Shown piece by piece: positions 9,082 to 15,936 of a stretch of DNA of 64,000 bases. Source of the DNA: a bacterium (lineage in GTDB: Bacteria > Hydrothermota > UBA3073 > JACQXS01 > JAQTXJ01). Every line of letters begins with the position of its first letter. The stretch's first letter is position 1. A program made the position numbers and the translations under genes. The notes under the pieces are model-generated. The model ran no database searches. It worked only from the letters and a program-made list of their open reading frames with translations, and was not told the origin of the DNA. The stretch spans positions 1 to 64,000 of the forward strand of contig JAQUPX010000006.1 of NCBI GenBank assembly GCA_028716385.1, read 5' to 3'.

Positions 9082-9843
9082 ATGAAAAAAACGTTTGCTT
9101 TAGTAGTAGGATGCTTGTTTATGGCATCTTCAAGTTTTGCCTGGCCAGGGCCAGGGACTACGGCTCCTGCATTCACACTCCCGGATACAGCAAGTGTTAA
9201 TCATTCACTTTCCGAATTTGCCGGTAAAGTGGTCTTTCTTAATTTCTGGGCTTCTAGTTGACCATCCTGCGTATCAGAGTTGCCAAGGTTGGCAGCAATA
9301 CAAAATCAATATGGGACAACAAAATTAAAGGTAATTGCAGTTAATTATAAGGAAGCTTTGAGCACGGTAAAATCGTATGCGAAAGGGAACAGTGCTCTTT
9401 TTCTTAGGGATGCGTCGGGCGCTACAACCGTTGCTTATAATATAAATAATGGTATTCCAATCAATTATGTCATTAAGCCGGATGGTAAAGTACAAAATGG
9501 GATGGCAGGATTTAGTGAATCGACAATCAAAGGTTGGATAGATGCTTGCGTAATCGGAGTAGAAGAAAATACGAATAAAGCGCAAACTCCAAAGTTAGCA
9601 TTCTCTCCAAATCCATTCAAAGTTTCAACAGTAATTAGCGCCCAGGGAATAACCACCAATGGAAGTTTACAGATTCAAGATTTAAGCGGTAGAATAGTAA
9701 AATCTTTTTCTGTAACTCCTAACTCTACTGTAAAATGGGACAGAAAAGATAACAACGGCAGAGAAGTTTCGGTAGGAATGTATTTCTGTAAACTAACTGC
9801 CGGGAAAGTTAGTTTGACTCAAAAACTAGTAGTATTGAAATAG
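9082..9843 (+). CDS. Exported TlpA/thioredoxin-like selenoprotein (in-frame UGA = Sec60) with sorting domain
   Basis: Read from ATG 9082 behind the ribosome binding site AAGGAGGGG; the ORF track shows only the part after the UGA (9280). Of 253 residues, 1-20 are a signal peptide ('FALVVGCLFMASSSFA'). Next comes a TlpA/redoxin domain ('PAFTLPDTASVNHSLSEFAGKVVFLNFWASS-U-PSC'), where the TGA at 9259-9261 replaces the first Cys of the catalytic CxxC. After it the frame stays open with normal domain sequence ('KLKVIAVNYKEALSTVKSYAKG', 'NGIPINYVIKPDGKV') to a C-terminal sorting domain ('FSPNPFKVSTVISAQ...GMYFCKLTAGK'). Inferred role: extracytoplasmic thiol/selenol oxidoreductase. UGA is an ordinary stop in other genes here. 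The alternative is a nonsense-broken pseudogene, unlikely because the paralogue next door has UGA at the same site. Confidence 0.85.
9279..9296 (+). promoter_or_regulatory. Candidate bacterial SECIS hairpin of the first selenoprotein gene
   Basis: The stem GTTGCC/GGCAGC (one G-U pair) closes the loop AAGGTT, which begins 23 nt after the UGA codon. An outer stem GTAT (9271-9274)/ATAC (9298-9301) is also possible. Bacterial SECIS elements lie inside the coding region just 3' of the UGA and carry a G near the start of a small apical loop. Not tested by folding. Confidence 0.6.
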
Positions 9844-9891
9844 GTTTTAGCATATCTAAAGTTAAAAATGTTAAAAAAGAAAGGAGGGATG

Positions 9892-10656
9892 ATGAAAAAA
9901 GTATTTAGTTTAGTAGCAGTAGGATGCTTATTTATGGCATCTTCGGGTTTTGCTTGGCCGGGACCGGGCACTACTCCACCAAATTTTAGTCTCCCGGATA
10001 CTAACGGCACAAATCATTCGCTTACCGAATTTGCCGGCAAAGTAATTTTTCTTACTTTCTTTACTTCCACCTGAAGTGGCTGCACAGCAGAGCGGCCAAG
10101 GTTGGCAGCAATACAAGATGAATATGGTTTATCAAAGTTAAGAGTAATTGCAGTTGGTATGGTATTAACTTCGAGCACTTTAAAGCCTTATGCAAGAGGC
10201 AGCAGTGCTCTTTTTCTTGCAGATCAAGCCGTAAGCGCATCCGGAAATTATAATATAAACGGCACACTCCCGGTTAATTATGTCATCAAACCCGACGGCA
10301 AAGTATATAACGGAACAACTGGATTTAATGAAACGACAATCAAAAGCTGGATAGATGCCTGCGTAATCGGAGTAGAAGAAAATACGAATAAAACACAAAC
10401 TCTGAAGTTAACTTTCTCTCCAAACCCATTTAAAGTATCCACAGTAATTAGTGCCCAGGGAATAGAAACCAATGGAAGTTTACAGATTCAGGATTTAAGC
10501 GGTAGAGTAGTAAAATCTTTTTCTATAACTCCTAATTCTACTATCAAATGGGACAGAAAAGATAACAATGGCAGAGAAGTTTCGGTAGGAATGTATTTCT
10601 GTAAACTAACTGTCGGGAAAGTTAGTTTGACTCAAAAACTAGTAGTGTTGAAATAA
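9892..10656 (+). CDS. Exported TlpA/thioredoxin-like selenoprotein paralogue (in-frame UGA = Sec61) with sorting domain
   Basis: Start chosen at ATG 9892, not 9868 or 9889, because its spacing to AAGGAGGG then equals that in the paralogue. Of 254 residues, the signal peptide ('FSLVAVGCLFMASSGFA') is followed by 'WPGPGTTPPNFSLPDTNGTNHSLTEFAGKVIFLTFFTST-U-SGC', where TGA at 10072-10074 occupies the first Cys of CxxC. The rest of the redoxin domain and the sorting domain are open and closely match the upstream gene, so this is a tandem duplication. The flank of the UxxC motif differs (TFFTST-USGC against NFWASS-UPSC), so the copies have diverged while keeping the UGA. The genes are 48 nt apart and share the terminator at 10680. 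Confidence 0.85.
10092..10109 (+). promoter_or_regulatory. Candidate bacterial SECIS hairpin of the second selenoprotein gene
   Basis: The stem GCGGCC/GGCAGC (one G-A mismatch) has the same AAGGTT loop, again starting 23 nt after the UGA. The 21-nt run CCAAGGTTGGCAGCAATACAA is identical in both paralogues down to synonymous positions. Confidence 0.55.
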
Positions 10657-10679
10657 ATTTTATTTGTCTTGAATAAAAG

Positions 10680-10714
10680 AACAGGGGCGACATAAAAATC
10701 GTCCCTGTTTTTTT
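10680..10714 (+). terminator. Rho-independent terminator after the selenoprotein pair
   Basis: The stem ACAGGGGCGA/TCGTCCCTGT with loop CATAAAAA is followed by a run of seven T residues. It lies 24 nt past the stop codon of the second gene. Confidence 0.85.
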
Positions 10715-10724
10715 AAGTTCGGAG

Positions 10725-10754
10725 GTAGGGAACAGGCATGCCTGTGTTCCCTAC
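10725..10754. repeat. Palindromic repeat GTAGGGAACA...TGTTCCCTAC
   Basis: Ten-bp arms flank the self-complementary core GGCATGCC. The outer GTAGGGAA/TTCCCTAC arms match the palindrome inside the hydrolase gene at 2897. It lies between convergent genes, so it could also help terminate the minus-strand operon. Confidence 0.65.
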
Positions 10755-10824
10755 ACAACTATAAATCCAACGATAGATAATGGCAAAAGAGTGAGAACTA
10801 TCAAGAAACAAAAAATTAGCGGAA

Positions 10825-11460
10825 TTATTTGACGAGATGCATCCAATCGTGGAGAAGAAAATATATTCTTCCTATAAGAAGGGAAAGTCTTGCCATTACG
10901 GTATACCCAAAAGATGCTCCTAACGCTACCATAATGAAATACCTTCCTACTAACATTGGAGCTTTGAATTTGCCTGTATGTTCCTTGGAGAAATAAAAGA
11001 AAAACAATGAAGTCAAAACCCCTACAATTAAAATTATATTGTCTATGCTCGTAAGAACACTCCCCTTTACCACTAACGGCAAGAAAGTAGCTTTTACCTG
11101 CGGTAAAATAAAACCGTGAATACCCGTTGTTATTCCTATACCTGCGCCAATTCCAATTGTAAAAGCAATTGCCCATCGTGATATCCATGAAATACGCGGA
11201 ACAAGTCTCAACAACATAATTACCCCAAGGAAAACCGGTATAAATAATGCCCATTTCCCCATCGTATTGCTTGCAACAAATTTTTCTATCAACATCGGTT
11301 TGATGGTAAAAAAGTAGCAATTTACAAGCATATATGCAGCGGATGAGCCAACATAAATATGCTCGGCAAGTTTGTAAAAAGGATTGTCCTTATAAAGGAA
11401 TGAAAATATACACAACGTAAGAAACGCCGCTACCCATATTCCCAATCTCTCTATTGTCAT
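10825..11460 (-). CDS. Multi-pass membrane protein of unknown function
   Basis: A 211-residue hydrophobic protein with about six membrane segments ('LGIWVAAFLTLCIFSFLY', 'WALFIPVFLGVIMLLRLV', 'WAIAFTIGIGAGIGITTGIHGFIL', 'IILIVGVLTSLFFFYF', 'FIMVALGASFGYTVMARLSLLIGRIYFLL'). It is the last gene of a five-gene operon, four bases after a DNA methyltransferase gene. Preferred over the overlapping 10751-11320 frame because of its regular hydrophobic pattern and operon-like spacing. Family not recognised. Confidence 0.75.
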   Translation of the reverse strand: MTIERLGIWVAAFLTLCIFSFLYKDNPFYKLAEHIYVGSSAAYMLVNCYFFTIKPMLIEKFVASNTMGKWALFIPVFLGVIMLLRLVPRISWISRWAIAFTIGIGAGIGITTGIHGFILPQVKATFLPLVVKGSVLTSIDNIILIVGVLTSLFFFYFSKEHTGKFKAPMLVGRYFIMVALGASFGYTVMARLSLLIGRIYFLLHDWMHLVK

Positions 11461-11464
11461 ATTA

Positions 11465-12532
11465 TTATCCTAAAATTTTAAACCTATTCCCTACTTCTCT
11501 TTTTTTATCCAATAATAAAGAAGACTTTTTAATTTCACTTAATGCATTTCTTTCCCAAAAAACACCATCGGAATACCCCTGTATAGTTGATTCGCTTTCC
11601 GCCATTGCCAATCTTTTTTGCGCATAAAGACAATACGTTTCATCCATTTCTATCATAACAAAATTTCTCTTTAATTTTTTTGCAACTACTCCGGTAGTTC
11701 CCACGCCAGCAAACGGGTCAAGAATAACGTCTCCCTGTTTAGAACTCGCAAGAATAATTTTTGCAAGTAATTTTTCCGGCTTCTGCGTTGGATGGGGCGT
11801 ATTTTCGGACATTGACCAGAAAGGAATCGTAATATCCGTCCATACATTCGACGGATACGTCCACCTGTATTTTGTTTCATCATCCTGCATCCAGTCTTTG
11901 GCAATTCCGTTTTCACGATAGGGTGCCAATACTTTTCTTTTTAATTTGACTGCTTCAGGATTGAAATAATAATCATTAGACAGGGTGCAGAACCAGATAT
12001 CTTCGGAATTATTTTTCCAGTTTTGTTTTGCGCCTCTCCCCTTTTCTCTTTCAAAAGTAATCCTGTTTCTTATCTTGAAATGCTTTTCGCAAACGAGTTG
12101 AACCGCGGCAGAAGAACGCCAGTCTCCGCAAATATATATTGAAGCAGTCGGTTTAAGAAATCTTACCATTTTTTTTAGCCAGTCGTCCATCCATTTAGCA
12201 TAATCATTTATGGACATTTCCTTAAAACAATTTTCATTAAACGTTTTTGTAATATTATATGGAGGGTCAATAAAAAGCAAATCAACAAAAGCCGACGGCA
12301 GGAAATCCATTGTTTGGAAAACATTCTGTGATATAGTTTTATTTAATATTTGTTTAATATCAACTTTCTTATTTATTTTTAGCAAGTCTTTCTTATATGT
12401 TGGCATTTCTTTTTTAGATAATTCTATTGTTCTGTTGCGAATAGCCTTTCCTTTCAAAGACGAATTATCCCGCATACTCCGAATCTTGTCTTCTACAAAC
12501 CGGACAGCTTCGGACTGAGTTTTTGTTTTCAT
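11465..12532 (-). CDS. DNA methyltransferase, beta-class N6-adenine/N4-cytosine type
   Basis: A 355-residue enzyme with catalytic motif IV 'LLFIDPPYNITKTF' (about residue 90) before the AdoMet-binding motif I 'DPFAGVGTTGVVAKKL' (about 277); this order defines the beta class, with the target-recognition region between them. 'HPTQKPEKLLAKII' is the usual motif X. DPPY indicates amino methylation of adenine or N4-cytosine. No restriction endonuclease or specificity subunit is adjacent, so it looks solitary. Unexpectedly it lies inside an operon of membrane proteins, with 2-4 nt gaps on both sides. Confidence 0.92.
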   Translation of the reverse strand: MKTKTQSEAVRFVEDKIRSMRDNSSLKGKAIRNRTIELSKKEMPTYKKDLLKINKKVDIKQILNKTISQNVFQTMDFLPSAFVDLLFIDPPYNITKTFNENCFKEMSINDYAKWMDDWLKKMVRFLKPTASIYICGDWRSSAAVQLVCEKHFKIRNRITFEREKGRGAKQNWKNNSEDIWFCTLSNDYYFNPEAVKLKRKVLAPYRENGIAKDWMQDDETKYRWTYPSNVWTDITIPFWSMSENTPHPTQKPEKLLAKIILASSKQGDVILDPFAGVGTTGVVAKKLKRNFVMIEMDETYCLYAQKRLAMAESESTIQGYSDGVFWERNALSEIKKSSLLLDKKREVGNRFKILG

Positions 12533-12535
12533 AAT

Positions 12536-13369
12536 TTAGTTACTTTTTCTTCTTCGTATAGACAAAAAGTACCCGACATTACCTACGATTATAAAAAATA
12601 TTATTGCCAGGTGAGCAACGGACTGGGCGGTCATTCCTGTAATTGCATCTCCTTTCAGGTTGACGAGATCTTCGTATTCCGCAGCTCCCTTTAATCCACC
12701 AATAAGCCCTTCTATCTGTTTAGCTTGAAGGTAAGGATAACAATCCGGCGCAGATACTGCGGTACACCCGAGAATAACTTTTTCCCCGAATTGAGCGTTT
12801 GCAATCCTGACCCAGAAATCACCGGTAGCACCGGCTTCCAATCCTATCAACACTCCGATATCATTATAATTGTGAACGGTTTTCATTAACTGTAATAAAT
12901 CAACAGACGTTCCTGCATAATCGGATTTAAAGAAAGTTCGTATTTCTCTCCCTATGCCAAGCATTACGGATGAAACACCGGGTCTGTACCCCAGATTAAC
13001 ATAATCTATACCGTACTTTTTATCGTATTTTTTTGCGGTAGCAATAAGCGCATCCTGACCAAGTGGAAACCCGAGCGGCCAGTGACAAACCATAATTACT
13101 TTTAGATTTTTCTGGAATAGGTGATGCAAAAGAGCGATAAGCATAGGTTGCAATTCAGGTTGAGAACCTGCTTCGTAGTCAATAGAAATCATAACTACTG
13201 AGCCGGCAGGCAATTTGTCAATTGTTTCGTACGCGGATTTGACCGGCGGGCTGACTTTTATGGGTAAGATTTTATGCGTAAGGAAAGGTATGATAATGCA
13301 AAGAGCGATAGCTAAATATATATGGTGTCTATTTATGCTCGTCAGTCTTTCAGAGAAAGATTTTTTCAT
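12536..13369 (-). CDS. Membrane-anchored protein of unknown function
   Basis: A 277-residue protein with one N-terminal membrane helix ('HHIYLAIALCIIIPFLTH') and one at the C-terminus ('HLAIIFFIIVGNVGYFLSIRRRK'). A ~200-residue alpha/beta-looking extracytoplasmic domain lies between ('GSVVMISIDYEAGSQPELQPMLIALLHHLFQKNLKVIMVCHWPLGFPLGQDAL', 'YGIDYVNLGYRPGVSSVMLGIGREI'). Not recognised. The order two-helix anchor plus Rossmann-like centre resembles the DUF6754-like protein two genes upstream, and the pair may be partners. It starts 2 nt after the preceding gene. Confidence 0.72.
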   Translation of the reverse strand: MKKSFSERLTSINRHHIYLAIALCIIIPFLTHKILPIKVSPPVKSAYETIDKLPAGSVVMISIDYEAGSQPELQPMLIALLHHLFQKNLKVIMVCHWPLGFPLGQDALIATAKKYDKKYGIDYVNLGYRPGVSSVMLGIGREIRTFFKSDYAGTSVDLLQLMKTVHNYNDIGVLIGLEAGATGDFWVRIANAQFGEKVILGCTAVSAPDCYPYLQAKQIEGLIGGLKGAAEYEDLVNLKGDAITGMTAQSVAHLAIIFFIIVGNVGYFLSIRRRKSN

Positions 13370-13371
13370 TT

Positions 13372-14004
13372 TTATCTTAAATAGCTACGTTCTATTCCCA
13401 GCACCTGCCGCAGGGAAGTAACAATCATCCCGAGAGCGATACCAATAAGCATACCACGTTTTGCAGACATTTGCGGAATATTCATAATCCATTCGGCAAT
13501 ACCGGGAAATTTATCCCACATAAGTTCTCCCAAGGGTATTCTTCCAATCATCACAAGCACCCCTGCAAGCAGCAATAAAGTCGCTTCGATATTTCTTGCC
13601 CTGAAAGCCCTGTAAGAAGCGGATGCAATAAAGAATGCCAACAATGCAAACATAGTTGCCGATAAAGGAATAAATACACTATTATAATACCACATAAAAG
13701 GAGTTCCCGGGTCAAACAATCCTCCGTATTTAAATCCCGAGTAGAAACAAACGATTAAAGTAATAACTATGGAAAGGATAAGGGCTATTGAGTATCCGAA
13801 ACCGGGCGAATGCCTGCGGATATTTCTCGTATGAACGGTTGACAATGTAATAAGTCCTATAATCATAGTGAACCCTACAATAATGGAATACCATTCAAGG
13901 AATATAGTCTGTATTTCTCCTATGGGTTTGTGAGGGACAAAGAATCCTATAATAATGAGGATTCCCGTTATAAAGGTTATAGCTAAAGGTATTTCTCTTC
14001 TCAT
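13372..14004 (-). CDS. Polytopic membrane protein of unknown function
   Basis: A 210-residue protein with about six membrane helices ('LAITFITGILIIIGFFV', 'WYSIIVGFTMIIGLITL', 'SIALILSIVITLIVCFYSGF', 'LSATMFALLAFFIASASY', 'ATLLLLAGVLVMIGRI', 'GMLIGIALGMIVTSLRQV'). A conserved-looking loop reads 'GLFDPGTPFMWYYNSVFIP'. It sits between a DUF6754-like gene (4-nt gap) and another anchored protein (2-nt gap), so a common membrane complex is likely. No family recognised. Confidence 0.75.
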   Translation of the reverse strand: MRREIPLAITFITGILIIIGFFVPHKPIGEIQTIFLEWYSIIVGFTMIIGLITLSTVHTRNIRRHSPGFGYSIALILSIVITLIVCFYSGFKYGGLFDPGTPFMWYYNSVFIPLSATMFALLAFFIASASYRAFRARNIEATLLLLAGVLVMIGRIPLGELMWDKFPGIAEWIMNIPQMSAKRGMLIGIALGMIVTSLRQVLGIERSYLR

Positions 14005-14008
14005 TAGA

Positions 14009-15187
14009 TTAGATTGCCGTGAACCAGTTAATAAAAGAATTTATAAAGTTATTCTGTGTGTTAGATAATGCACTAATGGTAGCAAACAATACTCCGACAA
14101 CGATAATTATTATAACGATTATTTTTGCATAGTCTTCACCTTTTATACTTCCAAGCATAAGCGGTTCTCTTGATAAATAAGCGGAAGCGGCGAACATTTC
14201 TTCCCCGATTAACGTATAATCGCAAGCAGCAACAAAGAACGGCAATTGCGAAGTTGCAGGTGTTCCTGCAATCTGTATTGCGCCGATAGAGTTACCGGTT
14301 TCTGCCATTATAAGAGCCTCCGCAAAAAAGTATCCCTGCATAAAAACCGCACCGGGTCTATCTCTTAACATAATACCGTCAACCCCGGCAGCATAACCAA
14401 ACTGGTCTGCGGTTAAATAAAATATTTTACCTTCATCGTAAGTATCCGGGCGACCGACTTCTTCGTGCGCTTGTTTCACGACTTCCTGCGCTGCACTCAT
14501 AACAACAGGGTCATAAGTAGGAACTATCAGGGCAGTGCCATGCATAGCAGCTCTTTTTGCTACCCTTTCAAGGATTGACAGGGAGGCAATAGTAGAAATA
14601 TCGGACATATCTCCAAGCCCAAGAATATAAAGAATAGGTCTTCCCATTTCGGTTGCTCTTCCAACGGCTTCGTCAACAGCCTCAAGTCCGGGAATATTTC
14701 TAATAAATAATGGAACGCCTTTTTTCGCCAGCCAGATATAAAGCAAAGCAAGTCCACAAATAATAAAGCCTAATATTAGGACATTCCAGCGTTTATGGTT
14801 GAACCATTGCGCGGAAGACATTACGGAGTCGGAAGGTTCCGTTTCTATAAAACCGCAAGAAGCGGAATCCAAGGAAAAGGCATATATTTTATACCAATAG
14901 GGTTTTCCATCTTTTACGCTTTTATCTTCAAACCTATTGCTACCTTTTAAGACTGTCCCGACAGAATCGTACTTGCCATCCCGACTGTCTGCACGAAGGA
15001 TATTATAATAAACGACCGAAGAGTCTGCAGATGCCTGCCCGCCTTTTTTTTGGAGGGAAAGTTTCCATTCTATTGATATGGCTTCTCCCTTATCGTTAGG
15101 AATATCCGAGACCTTTATTTCGAAAGCCTGCCCGCCATTTGTTGGGAGGGGAGATGAAATCTGAAGAAAAATAAACAATGCCAACAT
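14009..15187 (-). CDS. DUF6754-like membrane protein with fibronectin-type domain
   Basis: A 392-residue protein: signal peptide ('LALFIFLQISSPLP'), a fibronectin III-like domain at about 25-120 ('YNILRADSRDGKYDSVGTV', 'GKPYWYKIYAFS'), a membrane helix ('VLILGFIICGLALLYIWLA'), a ~200-residue cytoplasmic alpha/beta domain ('AVDEAVGRATEMGRPILYILGLGDMSD', 'GTALIVPTYDPVVMSAAQEVVKQ', 'QIAGTPATSQLPFFVAACDYTLIGEEMFAASAYLS') and a C-terminal helix. The central domain matches my memory of DUF6754; this needs a profile search. It is the first gene of a five-gene operon with no room for a 5' leader (promoter predicted at the ATG). Confidence 0.7.
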   Translation of the reverse strand: MLALFIFLQISSPLPTNGGQAFEIKVSDIPNDKGEAISIEWKLSLQKKGGQASADSSVVYYNILRADSRDGKYDSVGTVLKGSNRFEDKSVKDGKPYWYKIYAFSLDSASCGFIETEPSDSVMSSAQWFNHKRWNVLILGFIICGLALLYIWLAKKGVPLFIRNIPGLEAVDEAVGRATEMGRPILYILGLGDMSDISTIASLSILERVAKRAAMHGTALIVPTYDPVVMSAAQEVVKQAHEEVGRPDTYDEGKIFYLTADQFGYAAGVDGIMLRDRPGAVFMQGYFFAEALIMAETGNSIGAIQIAGTPATSQLPFFVAACDYTLIGEEMFAASAYLSREPLMLGSIKGEDYAKIIVIIIIVVGVLFATISALSNTQNNFINSFINWFTAI

Positions 15188-15193
15188 AATTAT

Positions 15194-15222
15194 ATTGTTA
15201 TCAAGATAAGACTATTTGTCAA
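15194..15222 (-). promoter_or_regulatory. Promoter of the membrane-protein/methyltransferase operon, probably leaderless
   Basis: On the minus strand TTGACA (15217-15222), a 17-bp spacer and AACAAT (15194-15199) put the predicted transcription start at or within a base or two of the ATG at 15187. No Shine-Dalgarno is visible. Confidence 0.5.
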
Positions 15223-15348
15223 ATATTTTGTAATCCCGTTTAATTAAATAACTATCTTCTTGCTCCTCCAAAATAATTACTTTGCTCTTAGCGAAAGCAG
15301 GATACTGACTTCTGTTAAAGACTTATCGGGGGCCCGTCAAAATTTTAA

Positions 15349-15376
15349 TTGACAAATAATAGACATTGATTATTGT
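15349..15376 (+). promoter_or_regulatory. Promoter of the MrpB-like gene
   Basis: TTGACA (15349-15354), a 16-bp spacer and TATTGT (15371-15376) predict a start near 15383, two bases before the ATG at 15385. An alternative TATAAT at 15381 would be 26 bp from this -35 box. Confidence 0.45.
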
Positions 15377-15384
15377 AAAATATA

Positions 15385-15816
15385 ATGAAAGAGCAAGAAG
15401 GAATGACAATTATAGTTAAAACGGGTATCCGTATTTTATCCGGGTTACTTATGATGTATGGGATATATATCATTCTGCATGGACATTTGACTCCCGGTGG
15501 TGGGTTCCCTGGTGGAGTAATCATTGCCGGCAGTTTTGTTTCATACCTACTTGCCTACGGTGGCAAACAAGGATACTCCCGTATAAGAAAAACTTTGCTT
15601 TCCATATTTGAAGGTTTTGGCGGGATAATGTTTGCAAGTATTGCTTTGCTTGGTTTTACCGGTGGCATATTTTTCAGGAATTTCCTCGGCAAAGGAGAGC
15701 CTTTCGCTTTGTTCAGTTCCGGCATTATACCCTTTTGCAACATAGCAATCGGCTTAAAAGTAGCCTGCGGTCTATTTACAATGTTTATCTCCTTTCTGTT
15801 GCTCTCTGAAGACTAA
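15385..15816 (+). CDS. MnhB/MrpB-family Na+/H+ antiporter subunit
   Basis: A 143-residue four-helix membrane protein with the MnhB family motif 'LHGHLTPGGGFPGGVIIAGSF' and 'IAIGLKVACGLFTMFISFLLL'. In Mrp antiporters and Mbh/Mbx complexes this is a small membrane subunit that never acts alone, but no other Mrp subunit is here; topA follows in the same direction. Two starts are possible: ATG 15385 (leaderless, fits the promoter) or ATG 15403, which gives the family-typical N-terminus 'MTIIVKTGIRIL' but has its AAGGA motif directly abutting. Confidence 0.85.
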   Translation: MKEQEGMTIIVKTGIRILSGLLMMYGIYIILHGHLTPGGGFPGGVIIAGSFVSYLLAYGGKQGYSRIRKTLLSIFEGFGGIMFASIALLGFTGGIFFRNFLGKGEPFALFSSGIIPFCNIAIGLKVACGLFTMFISFLLLSED

Positions 15817-15901
15817 AAAATTAAAATTCCCCAACCCATTTAATTATAAACCATCTTCACCGATTCCTTTAACTTTTTTTAACTCCATATAAATTTTTTC
15901 C

Positions 15902-15929
15902 TTGCAATATTTTTTAATCTGTGTAAAAT
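15902..15929 (+). promoter_or_regulatory. Promoter of topA, probably leaderless
   Basis: TTGCAA (15902-15907), a 16-bp spacer and TAAAAT (15924-15929) place the transcription start near 15936, next to the GTG start at 15937. No ribosome binding site precedes the GTG. Confidence 0.5.
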
Positions 15930-15936
15930 CAGTTCT

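Noticed and set aside
9082-10656. UGA read as Trp or Gly by an altered genetic code
   Set aside because: UGA ends several genes cleanly, including ATGA start-stop overlaps (2042, 8129, 18491, 38464), and Trp elsewhere is TGG. The two internal UGAs occur only at the catalytic Cys position.
10751-11320. 189-residue minus-strand ORF
   Set aside because: It overlaps the hydrophobic 10825-11460 protein in another frame, lacks operon-like spacing and has an unnatural Tyr/Cys-rich composition.
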